Shown: positions 9,431 through 17,548, numbered from the stretch's first letter. The stretch is 64,000 bases of DNA from Aeromonas eucrenophila (GCF_000819865.1 NZ_CDDF01000005.1:674206-738205), one strand, 5' to 3'. Program-made: numbers and translations. The notes: generated by a model from the letters alone, not told the origin.

Positions 9431-9466
9431 CTATCGGGCCTTCAATATAAAACTATTCCCCGATAG
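9431..9466. promoter_or_regulatory. Inverted repeat upstream of the defence operon
   Basis: CTATCGGG at 9431-9438 and its complement CCCGATAG at 9459-9466 bracket an AT-rich centre about 100 bases upstream of the GTG start of the nuclease gene. It could be an operator, a leader hairpin or an island boundary mark. Confidence 0.4.
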
Positions 9467-9704
9467 GGATGGATGCCGCTTGCTGTTGTACTTACAATGA
9501 TTTTTCACCTATGAAACCATTTCGATGATGCCTGTTGCATAGGTGTGGCAATCTGATTCCATCATGGGGTGGGCGAGGGGTTGGTTCTGAGATAACACCC
9601 CTCCCGATCTTTGCCCCGAATAGACAGGGACTGTTACTGCGGTGCAATGCGCTGCGCTTATTGCCCCCTACGCCTGTTAACCGGGTTGGGTGTTGCCCCT
9701 GTTG

Positions 9705-9962
9705 TTCGCCGAGGTGAGTCCGTTTGTCCAGGCCGCGAGGCAGGACGCCGAGCGAGCGCCGCTGGGCCAGGGATGGCCCATCGGCGCGTGCCGTGGGACA
9801 AACGGGTGAACCGAGGGAACCCGACGCAGGAGGGCGAACAAGCGGGGGAGAAGACTTTTGGTGACTTTGGGTCTTTCCAAAGTCACTCGCCCAGCCGCGC
9901 AGCGGTGGCGAAACCCCGTCGAGGACGGCGTCCTCGCATCCTGCATGGGATAGCCATGCCAA
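9705..9962 (-). repeat. Right copy of the island-flanking repeat, inverted
   Basis: Reads on the minus strand with the same block order as 4530-4760 (see that entry). Divergence is substantial, so this is not a recent terminal repeat of a transposon. It more likely belongs to a dispersed intergenic family. Confidence 0.7.
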
Positions 9963-10395
9963 AAGAGGCTAGCAACCCCTCACCCTAACCCTCTCCCGCA
10001 AGGGGGGAGGGGATCGCCTCGGTGCAATGCGCTCCGCTTATTGCACCCTACGTCTCTCCCGAAGGGGGAGAGGGATCGTTACCGCGGACGATTACGCTGC
10101 GCTAATCGACCCTACTGGTGAAGCCATGCCAAAAGAGGCTAGTGACCCCTCACCCTGACCCTCTCCCGCAAGGGGAGAGGGGATCGCCTCGGTGCAATGC
10201 GCTCCGCTTATTGCACCCTACGCCTCTCCCGCAGGGGGAGGGAATAATGACTGCGGACGATTAGGCTGCGTTAATCGACCCTACTGGTGAAGCCATGCCA
10301 AAAGAGGCTAGCAACCCCTCGCCCTGACCCTCTCCTGCAAGGGGAGAGGGGATCTCCTCGGTGCAATGCGCTTCGCTTATTGGCACCCTACGCAG
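9953..10395. repeat. Tandem repeat, about 170-bp unit, 2.6 copies
   Basis: Units start with GCCATGCCAAAAGAGGCTAG at 9953, 10123 and 10292 (periods 170 and 169). Each contains a CCCTCTCC/GGGAGAGG-type hairpin, a GGTGCAATGCGCT element and, in the first two units, a second element TGCGCTAATCGACCCTAC or close variant. The third unit breaks off near 10395. Confidence 0.85.
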
Positions 10396-10802
10396 CGGCG
10401 GGTGGCACCCGTCGAGGACGGCGTCCTCGCCCCTTGCCGCAGGTGCGGGATGCCGGGCTGGCATCCGCCAGAGTCGCTACCGCCCCTGGCTCTCGCTACC
10501 ACAATGCGCCGCTGACCCTGGCATCGGAAAAAGGGGGCCAACGGGCACCCGCTACCATCCTACGGAGCCGGCTTGGCTCTATCCACGAAATTAGTGATGC
10601 CAATGTCAGAATTGAGCGGTTTTTTGCGCTGGCTCAACATTGTGGCCGCGAGCGAGTCAGATTGCCGGGAAAAGCCGTGGCGGCGGGCCGGCCAAAGTGT
10701 GAAGAGGCCCGGATTTCCCCGGCCCGGGCCCTTGCCCCGCTTGTGGGGGAATGCCCCCTTGGTTATGGTGTGCGGGTATGACATGCAAGCTGGGAGATGT
10801 GC

Positions 10803-11819
10803 ATGGACAAAATATTGCAGGCCCTGTCGAAGCAGGTCACACAGGCGCGGGATCTGGAGAGCCTGACCCGGCCGCTGCTGGAGATGCTCGAGGCGGTGAC
10901 CGGGCTGGAATCGACCTATCTGACCGAGATCGATCTGGGGGAGGGCAAGCAGAGCATTCGCTATGCCCGCAACGTGGCGGAGCTGCAGATCCCGGAGGGG
11001 ATCACGGTGGACTGGAGCGATACCCTGTGTCGGCGCGCCATCGACGAGGGGCGAATGTATACCGACAACGTCGCCGACTGCTGGGGTGATTCGGATGCGG
11101 CCAGTGCTCTCGGCATTCGCACCTATCTGAGCAGCCCGGTGCGCACGCCGTCTGGCTCCCTCTATGGCACCCTGTGTGGCGCCAGTGCGGGGCAAAAGCC
11201 CCTGGTGGCGGGCTCGGAGCACCTGATCGCCTTCTTCGCCCGGCTGATCGCCGAGCACGTGGAGCGGGAGCAGTTGCTGCAGCAGTTGCAGCAGGCGAAC
11301 CACGAGCTGTCGCGCCAGGCCCTGTGCGATCCCCTGACCGGGCTGCCCAATCGCCGGGCCCTGATGCACGAGCTCAACCGCCTGTTCTCTCTGTCGGAGC
11401 GGGCCGGCCACCCGGTGCTGATCGCCTTCATCGATCTCGATGGCTTCAAGGCCATCAACGACAACCACGGCCATGACACGGGCGACTTGCTGCTGCAAGC
11501 CGTGGCGCGACAGCTGGAGTCGGCCCTGCGCAGCGGCGATCTGCTGGCGAGGGTCGGGGGAGATGAGTTCGTCGCCGTGGGCATGGGGCCTCTCCATGGC
11601 GATGACAATGTCGATGCCGCCGTGCACTGTTTCCAGCGTCGGCTGTTCGAGCAGAGCGTGGTCCAGCTGCCGTTGACGCCCGAGGGCTTCTATTACCCCG
11701 GCGCCAGCGTGGGGGTGGTGGCGGTCGATCCTGCGCACACCAGCATCGACGACGCCCTGCGTCAGGCCGATGCGAGCATGTACGAGATCAAGCGCCAGCG
11801 CCGCGCGCGGGCTTCCTGA
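10803..11819 (+). CDS. GAF-GGDEF diguanylate cyclase
   Basis: Probably makes cyclic di-GMP in response to a small-molecule or redox signal. Residues about 5-155 form a GAF sensor domain. A short coiled linker (EREQLLQQLQQANHEL) leads to a GGDEF domain starting at DPLTGLPNRRAL. The active site is an intact GGDEF (ARVGGDEFVAVG). An RSGD inhibitory site sits five residues before it, so product feedback is likely. No signal peptide or membrane segment, so it is cytoplasmic. The second ATG is used (GGGAG 6 bases upstream); an ATG two codons earlier overlaps that site. Single gene. Confidence 0.9.
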   Translation: MDKILQALSKQVTQARDLESLTRPLLEMLEAVTGLESTYLTEIDLGEGKQSIRYARNVAELQIPEGITVDWSDTLCRRAIDEGRMYTDNVADCWGDSDAASALGIRTYLSSPVRTPSGSLYGTLCGASAGQKPLVAGSEHLIAFFARLIAEHVEREQLLQQLQQANHELSRQALCDPLTGLPNRRALMHELNRLFSLSERAGHPVLIAFIDLDGFKAINDNHGHDTGDLLLQAVARQLESALRSGDLLARVGGDEFVAVGMGPLHGDDNVDAAVHCFQRRLFEQSVVQLPLTPEGFYYPGASVGVVAVDPAHTSIDDALRQADASMYEIKRQRRARAS

Positions 11820-11881
11820 GAGGGGGTTGCCTGCCAAACCGGTAAGTTGAGCGAACCTAGCTCCTAGGGGAGGGGGAACAT

Positions 11882-12253
11882 ATGGCGGCGAATGCGCCGC
11901 ACATTGCCGCCTTTTCGCCATCGATGTTAGGATGCTTGCCCCACATCAACCCGGATCTCTTCGCCATGGCAAACCGGTTTATCAGCAGTTATCGCGCGCT
12001 GGCGTCAAAAGCGGCCGCGCTCTTTGCCGAGCTCTCGGAGTTTCAGCAGCGCATCTGGGTGGTCAGCATCGTCAATGACGCCTACACCGACACCTTCATC
12101 GTCAACGAGGGCAGCTTCGAGGAGCCCATGCAGTGGATGATCCGCAAGGGATATGACGCTGGCATGGTGCAGCAGGTGGATCAGATGCGGCGCTCACAGG
12201 CTATTCAGATCGAGCTGGGCAGCGCCAGCCACCGGCTGATGCGGGTCAAATAG
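11882..12253 (+). CDS. Conserved hypothetical protein
   Basis: I do not recognise this family. The best-looking part is MANRFISSYRALASKAAALF onward: helical, with an aromatic middle (FQQRIWVVSIVNDAY) and a charged C-terminal helix. The ATG at 11882 has a strong purine-rich ribosome site just upstream (GGGGAGGGGGAACAT). An internal ATG at 11966 would give 95 residues and removes a low-complexity N-terminal stretch. Which is used cannot be settled here. No signal peptide or membrane segment. Soluble small protein, role unknown. Confidence 0.6.
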   Translation: MAANAPHIAAFSPSMLGCLPHINPDLFAMANRFISSYRALASKAAALFAELSEFQQRIWVVSIVNDAYTDTFIVNEGSFEEPMQWMIRKGYDAGMVQQVDQMRRSQAIQIELGSASHRLMRVK

Positions 12254-12396
12254 CCGACGCTCTCCCGACTCCTCGCCATTTTGCTTGAACAGGCCCCCGA
12301 GTGGCGCTCAAGGGACTAGGGAGGGTTACCATCCGCCTCACCCCATGACATCTTCTATGCCATTTCCGCTCGGAAGTGGTGTTCCCAGCTGCCTCT

Positions 12397-12672
12397 TCAC
12401 GATTTTTCTGTGGTTCTCTCTGGTTTCTGTGCCCCCGAATAGATGCAAATAGCGGAGTTGTAGCCGTTATAGGCCACGGCGTAATTGAAGTCGCAGAAAT
12501 AGGCCGGGTGCTTGGTGGCCACGGTGTCGCCTGCCTTGCATTGCTCCTGCATGCTTTCGACCAGGGAATCGTTGTCGGCCCCCAGACATGCCTTGCCGGT
12601 GGTCTTGTCGCCACATCCCGCCAGCAGGGCGCAGAGGGCGATCCCGGCTAACAGCTTCCATTGATGGTTCAT
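12397..12672 (-). CDS. Small lipoprotein, unknown function
   Basis: A 91-residue protein with a type II signal peptide: positive N terminus, hydrophobic run and lipobox LLAGC with the acylated cysteine at 20. The mature part (about 70 residues) has four further cysteines (CLGAD, EQC, YFC, AIC), which could form two disulfides in the periplasm. No family recognised. Single gene; no terminator identified with confidence. Confidence 0.75.
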   Translation of the reverse strand: MNHQWKLLAGIALCALLAGCGDKTTGKACLGADNDSLVESMQEQCKAGDTVATKHPAYFCDFNYAVAYNGYNSAICIYSGAQKPERTTEKS

Positions 12673-12961
12673 CGTTGATCCTGACTGTTTGAACTGACGG
12701 GCAGGCGGTCTGTCTCGCCGTGCCGGGTTGCGGCCGCGCGCTGGGTCTTTGCCCTGAGCTGGCGGCAGATAGCGCGCCTATCTTACGGAGCCGGGACTGT
12801 CCAATCTACCCCCATGGCTGCTGCAAGTGCCTAAATCCTATGGTGTTATGAGCGATCTCAGGTGCTGGCGGAACATGGCGCGGCGAGCCGCGGGTTAACG
12901 CAGGCTCAGTGCATAGGAGTGAGCGGCAAGGGCGCCTTGCTGGTGGTGAGGCAGGCACTCT

Positions 12962-13744
12962 CTAGGGCGTCGGGAAGTACTTGTGCTGGAGCTGCAAAAA
13001 CGCCTCGCTGGCCAGCACCTGGGTCAGGCCGCGCTGGAACTCCTTGACCAGCGCATCCTCGACGGGATGGCTGAAGGCGAAGCAGAACTGCTCCGAGCTC
13101 AGCACCCAGGCGACCTTGAACTGGGCGGGATCCAGCTGCTGGTTGTGGATCAGGTCCTGCATCGTGGTCTTGTTGGTGGAGACGAGATCGACCCGGCCCG
13201 AGGTGAGCATTCGCAGGGCCTGGGAGAGGCGGTTGGCTGCCATGATCTTCTGCTCATCGAAGCCGCTGTTGAGCAGGAGCTGCTCCCCCACGTCGGTGCG
13301 CACGGCGCCGATGTTGTAGCGCTGGGCGTCCTCCAGCTTGCCGATCTGAATGTTGCGCTCCGCCAGCCCCATCAGCACTATCTCGGCATAACCGATGGGG
13401 CAGGCCCACTTGAACAGGGGATCCCGCGCCTCGGTGCGGGCGGTGGAGAAGAGCACGGCGTTGGGTTTCTGGGTCAGCAGGTAGTAGCCCCTGGCCCAGG
13501 GCAGCATGCTGATCTCCTGCGGAGGGGTGCCTGTCTTCTGCCACACCAGTTGCAGCAACTCGACGGCCAGGCCGCTGGGCTTGCCGTCTTCGCCGGTGAA
13601 GTTATAGGGTCTGTACTCTTCGGTGAGGTAGTGCAGCTGGCCGAGTGCCGGGCTGGCCTGGGCCCTGCTTGTCCCGCCCCAGCAGGCGGCGGCGAGGGCG
13701 GCGGCGAGGGCGGCGACTGTGACCAAGGGTATCCATCTTCTCAT
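12962..13744 (-). CDS. Periplasmic solute-binding protein, family 3 (orphan)
   Basis: A signal peptide (MRRWIPLVTVAALAAALAA and on to AQA) is followed by a bacterial extracellular solute-binding protein family 3 fold: LHYLTEEYRPYNF, GLAVELLQLVWQKTG, then a lobe-2 segment around LEDAQRYNIGAVRTDVGEQLL. Such proteins bind amino acids or act as sensor input. No permease or ATPase gene is adjacent, so a transport role is not supported by context. Two other in-frame ATGs lie 3 and 11 codons upstream; the chosen one begins the signal peptide directly. Confidence 0.75.
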   Translation of the reverse strand: MRRWIPLVTVAALAAALAAACWGGTSRAQASPALGQLHYLTEEYRPYNFTGEDGKPSGLAVELLQLVWQKTGTPPQEISMLPWARGYYLLTQKPNAVLFSTARTEARDPLFKWACPIGYAEIVLMGLAERNIQIGKLEDAQRYNIGAVRTDVGEQLLLNSGFDEQKIMAANRLSQALRMLTSGRVDLVSTNKTTMQDLIHNQQLDPAQFKVAWVLSSEQFCFAFSHPVEDALVKEFQRGLTQVLASEAFLQLQHKYFPTP

Positions 13745-13874
13745 CCCGACCATCCTGAGGCTGTGTGCGCACCTCAAGTGTAGTCAGGCCGTTCAGGCCG
13801 CCGCCCGCACGGCCTAAACGGCGCCAGCCCCGCGAGGGGGCTGGCGCATCGAATCGATGTGGGGAGAGGGGCGG

Positions 13875-14372
13875 CTACCAGGCCGCCCGAACATGGCCGA
13901 TGGGCTTGAACTGCTCGTCGCGCAAGCCGACCAGCAGGGTCTTGCCATCGGCCTGCAACCTGAGCTCGCCATAGCGGGCCGCCTCGAACTGCTCCCCCGT
14001 CCCTTCCTCGAAGAAGTAAGCATCCGGCCCTATCCGCCACTGACCATCCTGACGGCGAGCCTGCAACAGGCGCTGATCCGCCAGGAGCGCCTGCGCCTTG
14101 CCGTCGGTTACCCAGTGCGCCACCTGGTGCTCATCGAGCCGGATGATCAGGGTATCGGTCGCCGCCTTTTCCTGGCCCAGGCTCACCAGCTGGCGCGCTA
14201 TTTCGTAGTTCAGCCGCATGTAGTCTCCCTGCATCAGGGAGCGGGGATCGACGGGGGCGAGGCGCAGCAGCACCACCTCGCCGCTGCTCATGGCGTGCTC
14301 GAAACGCCAGACGCTGAAGTTGATGCCCGCCAGGATGGCGAGGCCGGTCAACATAAGGGCGAGGCGCCTCAT
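13875..14372 (-). CDS. GDYXXLXY-domain membrane-anchored protein
   Basis: A 165-residue protein with one N-terminal membrane anchor (about residues 4-20) and the family signature GDYMRLNY at about 49-56, in the context PRSLMQGDY. The rest is predicted beta-rich and outside the cytoplasm. Function unknown. Members are usually encoded after DUF2157 and DUF4401 genes, as here, so the three probably act together at the inner membrane. It is the last gene of this operon, and its first codons are duplicated just upstream. Confidence 0.85.
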   Translation of the reverse strand: MRRLALMLTGLAILAGINFSVWRFEHAMSSGEVVLLRLAPVDPRSLMQGDYMRLNYEIARQLVSLGQEKAATDTLIIRLDEHQVAHWVTDGKAQALLADQRLLQARRQDGQWRIGPDAYFFEEGTGEQFEAARYGELRLQADGKTLLVGLRDEQFKPIGHVRAAW

Positions 14373-14518
14373 GATGGTGCCCTCCCGTTCAGCATTTTCA
14401 GTCGTTGATGAGCCCCGATCAGCAGGGCGAGGCCAGTCAGCACAGGGGCGAGGCGGCTCATGATGGGATCTCCCTGTTCAGCATTTTCAGTAGCTGGCGA
14501 GCCCCGAGCAGCAGGGCC
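14341..14518 (-). repeat. 89-bp tandem duplication over the DUF4401/GDYXXLXY junction
   Basis: Two adjacent 89-base copies. Each holds the last codons of a DUF4401-like end (LKMLN) and an ATG with the following codons of a GDYXXLXY-like start (RLA..LTGLA). The ATG positions (14372 and 14461), the stop positions (14369 and 14458) and the GTTCAGCATTTTCAG block (14387 and 14476) all differ by exactly 89. The copies have diverged by several bases, so the event is not very recent. Confidence 0.85.
14369..14461 (-). CDS. 30-codon hybrid mini-ORF between DUF4401 and GDYXXLXY genes
   Basis: MSRLAPVLTGLALLIGAHQR at the start resembles the GDYXXLXY protein N terminus (MRRLALMLTGLAIL), while its end (LKMLNGRAPS) resembles the DUF4401 C terminus (LKMLNREIPS). 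Its ATG overlaps the DUF4401 stop as ATGA, and its own stop overlaps the ATG of the next gene in the same way. Translational coupling is therefore kept. It may simply relay ribosomes, or make a 30-residue hydrophobic peptide. Confidence 0.45.
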   Translation of the reverse strand: MSRLAPVLTGLALLIGAHQRLKMLNGRAPS

Positions 14519-15465
14519 CCCGAGCCCAGCAGCAGCCAGGATTTGGTCATCAGAGTCAGCCCGAGATCGTAGTAATAGAGGGAGCCAAAGCCGAGCAACA
14601 GCAGGCCCGCCAGGGTCATCAGCCCGAGGCTGCCGGCATAGAAACCGAGCACCAACACCAGGGCGCCGGCTCCCATGCCGGGAATGATGGCGCTGATCAG
14701 CACCAGCGGCAGGCCATAGAGCAAGGGCAGCTTCAGTTTCACCATGACCCCGAGCAGCAGGGCCGCGCACAGCACGGGGTTGAGCCAGAGCGGCAGGCGG
14801 GAGAGCCCCAGCTCGTCGAGCACGCTGCCACCGCTTTCCCACAGCGGATGGTGCAGGCGGCCCAGCACCAGCAGGGAGAGGGCCAGCCCCAGGGTGAGGG
14901 ATTCATAGAGCTGATGGCGGGTCGGTTGGCGCTCGGCCAGCAGCCAGCAGGCGGTGATCGCCGCCATCACCAGCGGCAGGGCCAGCAGTTGCAGGCCGAG
15001 GCAGGCCAGCCCAAGGGTGAGCAGCAGGGCGGCGGCGAAGCTGTGAAAAAGCCGCACCAGCCAGTGCTCGAATAGGGCGGCGATGCCCAACGAGAGCAGG
15101 CAGAGACCGAGCCAGAGGGGGGCCGAGTGCAGATCGATCCTGTCGATCAGGCCATAGAGCAGCCAGGCATCGGCGGCGAGCGCGAGCGCCAGCACGAACT
15201 GATCCCAGAGATCATTGCGTTTGGCCTGGCGGTTGAGGCCGAGGGCCGCGGCCATCAGGATGGCACCCATGACGAGGGCGTGGTTGGCCTCACGGATGAA
15301 GTCGTCGAAGGCCATAAACAGGAAGAACAGCAGGAAGAGGGCGGCTATCCAGCCCACCATGCCGAGCAGGAAGCGGCTCGACCAGTGGGGTTGATCGTCG
15401 AGGGGCGTCTCGCCCTCGACCAGATCCGCGGCCCGCAGCCGCTGCCAAGGAGTCAGCTCAGCCAT
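14458..15465 (-). CDS. DUF4401 polytopic membrane protein
   Basis: A 335-residue inner-membrane protein with roughly ten hydrophobic segments rich in Leu and Ala. The N-terminal cytoplasmic stretch is MAELTPWQRLRAADLVEGE. Function unknown. The family is found next to DUF2157 and GDYXXLXY proteins. A GGAGG ribosome site precedes the ATG and lies inside the 91-base duplicated block upstream. The gene is in the middle of the operon. Confidence 0.85.
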   Translation of the reverse strand: MAELTPWQRLRAADLVEGETPLDDQPHWSSRFLLGMVGWIAALFLLFFLFMAFDDFIREANHALVMGAILMAAALGLNRQAKRNDLWDQFVLALALAADAWLLYGLIDRIDLHSAPLWLGLCLLSLGIAALFEHWLVRLFHSFAAALLLTLGLACLGLQLLALPLVMAAITACWLLAERQPTRHQLYESLTLGLALSLLVLGRLHHPLWESGGSVLDELGLSRLPLWLNPVLCAALLLGVMVKLKLPLLYGLPLVLISAIIPGMGAGALVLVLGFYAGSLGLMTLAGLLLLGFGSLYYYDLGLTLMTKSWLLLGSGALLLGARQLLKMLNREIPS

Positions 15466-15556
15466 GGAGCCTCCGTTGTTGCAAGGTGGTGGTTAGCGAT
15501 GCCGCAGTGGTCAGGCTGGCGATGAGCCGGGATTGCCAGAGAGTGAGATTAACCAT
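15458..15556 (-). CDS. 32-codon hybrid mini-ORF between DUF2157 and DUF4401 genes
   Basis: Starts MVNLTLWQSRLIASL, like the DUF4401 N terminus (MAELTPWQRLRAADL), and ends LQQRRLHG, the same as the DUF2157 C terminus. The start codons (15556 and 15465) and stop codons (15549 and 15458) of the two copies are 91 bases apart, so it is the product of a tandem duplication across the gene junction. It has a GGAGG ribosome site. Whether a peptide is made is unknown. Confidence 0.45.
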   Translation of the reverse strand: MVNLTLWQSRLIASLTTAASLTTTLQQRRLHG

Positions 15557-16487
15557 GGAGCCTCCGTTGTTGTTGCAGCCAGCGGCTGGCGACCACCGAG
15601 AGGCCGATGGCGATAAGGCTCAGCAGCAGGAAACCGTTCACGTCGGGCTCCATCCACTTGCCAAGGGCCGCAAGAATGACGGCGATGAGGCTCAGGCACC
15701 CCATGGCGAGCCCGGCGATGAATCTGTGGTGCCAGCGCAGATAGGCGGCGACGAGCCAGCCGATCCAGGCGGGCCAAACCCAGGGGGAGGCGGCATCGAA
15801 CAGTGCCAGCAGGGCGAGCAAGGTGACACCGAGCCCGGCCGCCAGCCCGGCGAGCCAAGAGGGCATCAGCTTGAAGCGGGCGGGCACCAGCAGCAGCGCG
15901 CCCCAGAGCGCGGCGTTGAACAGGGTCAGGCACCAGCCGAGGGCCTGCTCATCGAACGCGAAGAAGAAGCCGAACAGGCCGAGCCGCCAGTAGAGCACCA
16001 GCGCCAGCTGGCCGAGCAGCCAACTTAAGGTCCAGAGCAGCGGGCTCATGCCGAGCGCCGCCAGAGGCAACAGCAATAGGGCCCAGGTGGCGAACAGCTG
16101 CCAGGGATCGGCGCCGGTCTGATAGGTCTGGCCCACCAGGGCCAGCAGGGCGCCTATGTTGAGGGCCACCGCCAGCAGCAGGGCCTGGCGAGGGGTGTCC
16201 GTCATGGGTTTGCGCCACAGCAGCACCAGCATGGCGAGCAGGGGCAGCTCCAGCAGGGCGAGGCGGGAGAGGCGACCGAGCTCCTGCCAGTTGAAGGCGA
16301 CGAAGAACACCAGGCCGGCGCCCAGACACAGGCTGCCGAGCCAGAGCAGCAGCCTGTCGAACAGCCATTGCCAGCGCGCGCTTGCGGGGGGAAGGCCCAT
16401 CAGCGCCAGGGCGGCCGGCAGGTTCGCCGGTGCGAGGCGGCCGCGTCTGACCCAGTCGAGCAGGGTCTGTCTTGAGGTGAGGTGCAT
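15549..16487 (-). CDS. DUF2157 polytopic membrane protein
   Basis: A 312-residue protein with a short soluble N terminus (LTSRQTLLDWVRRGRLAPAN, typical of DUF2157) and eight to ten membrane segments. The function is unknown. It is the first gene of the DUF2157-DUF4401-GDYXXLXY operon, whose members overlap or nearly touch. The composition (many Leu, Ala, Trp) is as expected for an inner-membrane protein. Confidence 0.85.
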   Translation of the reverse strand: MHLTSRQTLLDWVRRGRLAPANLPAALALMGLPPASARWQWLFDRLLLWLGSLCLGAGLVFFVAFNWQELGRLSRLALLELPLLAMLVLLWRKPMTDTPRQALLLAVALNIGALLALVGQTYQTGADPWQLFATWALLLLPLAALGMSPLLWTLSWLLGQLALVLYWRLGLFGFFFAFDEQALGWCLTLFNAALWGALLLVPARFKLMPSWLAGLAAGLGVTLLALLALFDAASPWVWPAWIGWLVAAYLRWHHRFIAGLAMGCLSLIAVILAALGKWMEPDVNGFLLLSLIAIGLSVVASRWLQQQRRLHG

Positions 16488-16639
16488 GGCGAGGCTCCCA
16501 AGTGCCTGTCTGTGCTTGTGTTTGTCGCATTATGGCACGGTGCGGCGGCCCGGGGCAGACCCCGACCGGGTGGATGCGACAGTGGCCAGGTTGTGGGGAG
16601 AGCGGCATGGGCGGCCAGGGGGAGACAACAGGGAGGCAC

Positions 16640-16667
16640 AAAAAAGCCCCGATCTCGGATCGGGGCT
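16640..16667 (-). terminator. Intrinsic terminator of the GDT1-type gene
   Basis: A 10-bp stem (AGCCCCGATC, 3-base loop) followed by TTTTTT on the minus strand, about 70 bases past the stop codon of the manganese-exporter gene. Confidence 0.9.
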
Positions 16668-16736
16668 CGATGAGGCTGGCGCTCTGGTGGGGTAAGTCAG
16701 TGCTCACGCTGACCTCCCTACCTTATGAGGGCCAAC

Positions 16737-17294
16737 TCAGACGAAGAGCAGGGTACTGACGCCGAGCCCCACGAAGAGCACGGCGCAGGCGATGCGGATC
16801 CCCTTGAGGGGCAGCTTGTCGGCGCCGAGCTTGCCGAGCATCACCACGGGCACGTTCGCCAGCATCATGCCGAGGGTGGTCCCCGTGATGACCTGAGTGA
16901 GGGAGTCGTACTTGGCCGCCAGCAGCACTGTGGCTATCTGGGTCTTGTCCCCGATCTCGGCGATGAAGAACAGCACGAAGGTGGCCATGAAGGGGCCGTA
17001 CTTGTCGAGGGAACTCTCCTCATCGTCCATCTTGTCCGGCACCAAAATCCAGACAGCCATGGCGATGAAGGCCGCCGCCACCAGGTAGGTCATCACCTTG
17101 GGATCCAGCCAATTGCTGATGAACCCGCCTATCCAGGCGGCACCCGCGTGGTTGAGCAGGGTCGCCGCCAGCATGCCGGCGATGATGGGCCAGGGTTTCC
17201 GAAAACGACAGATGAGCAGCAACGCCAGGAGCTGGGTCTTGTCGCCAATTTCGGCGATGGCCACGCTCAGGGTTGAGGTTAACAAGGCTTCCAT
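16737..17294 (-). CDS. mneA: TMEM165/GDT1 family manganese exporter
   Basis: A 185-residue inner-membrane protein with six membrane segments and the two family motifs E-x-G-D-K-T: AEIGDKTQLLALLL near residue 15 and AEIGDKTQIATVLL near residue 115. Members export Mn2+ in Vibrio and move Mn2+/Ca2+ in eukaryotes. The yybP-ykoY riboswitch leader directly upstream supports a manganese role. The ATG at 17294 starts the family region (MEALLTSTLSVAIAE). It has no clear Shine-Dalgarno sequence: the leader ends in a T-rich run right before it. The frame is open 41 codons further upstream through the riboswitch; that part is not coding. Confidence 0.92.
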   Translation of the reverse strand: MEALLTSTLSVAIAEIGDKTQLLALLLICRFRKPWPIIAGMLAATLLNHAGAAWIGGFISNWLDPKVMTYLVAAAFIAMAVWILVPDKMDDEESSLDKYGPFMATFVLFFIAEIGDKTQIATVLLAAKYDSLTQVITGTTLGMMLANVPVVMLGKLGADKLPLKGIRIACAVLFVGLGVSTLLFV

Positions 17295-17505
17295 AAAAAA
17301 TAACCGGGGGACGGAATTGTTATACCTATGACAAGCCTGCGCTATCCGTCCCCGGTATTGGCACTGGCCCGTCAAAGGTCTTGTCAAATCCGGCATTGCC
17401 CGGATCATCCTGACCATGGTGAGTTGGCACCAAGTATGTTGATCAGGATCGCGCGTCGGTGTTGGCTAACAGCGCAACCGGCGGCGAGACTACTCCCCCT
17501 CGATG
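17295..17505 (-). promoter_or_regulatory. yybP-ykoY manganese riboswitch leader
   Basis: On the minus strand the leader opens with GGGGGAGTAG (17499-17490), the most conserved element of the yybP-ykoY aptamer. It continues with TCAACATACT and a CCGGGCAATGCCGG stem, then GACAAGACCTTTGAC (about 17387-17373), matching the conserved 3' part. After the aptamer a long stem (GGGGACGGA pairing with TCCGTCCCC) is followed by TTATTTTTT and at once by the ATG, so it looks like a terminator-type expression platform. Known family members bind Mn2+ and turn expression on. I matched the motif by eye; a covariance-model search would settle it. Confidence 0.85.
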
Positions 17506-17514
17506 GGAGCGGGC

Positions 17515-17543
17515 ATTCTAGGGAAAAAGCCGAGAGGAGACAA
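17515..17543 (-). promoter_or_regulatory. Promoter of the riboswitch leader
   Basis: TTGTCT (-35) and TAGAAT (-10) with a 17-base spacer, ending about 10-15 bases before the start of the aptamer. It fits a sigma-70 promoter just after the yciH stop codon. Confidence 0.6.
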
Positions 17544-17548
17544 GTGGA

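Larger units (their letters stand above)
9467..10802. other. Gene-free intergenic repeat cluster right of the island
   Basis: About 1.3 kb with no credible gene. It holds the right-hand island repeat, a three-copy tandem repeat and at least four copies of a REP-like element of the form GGTGCAATGCGCTNCGCTTA ending in CACCCTACG (near 9640, 10020, 10193 and 10360). The last 250 bases before the cyclase gene look like ordinary non-coding DNA. Confidence 0.6.

Noticed and set aside
9953..10395. CRISPR array
   Set aside because: The units are 170 bases with similar content throughout; there are no short repeats with unique spacers.
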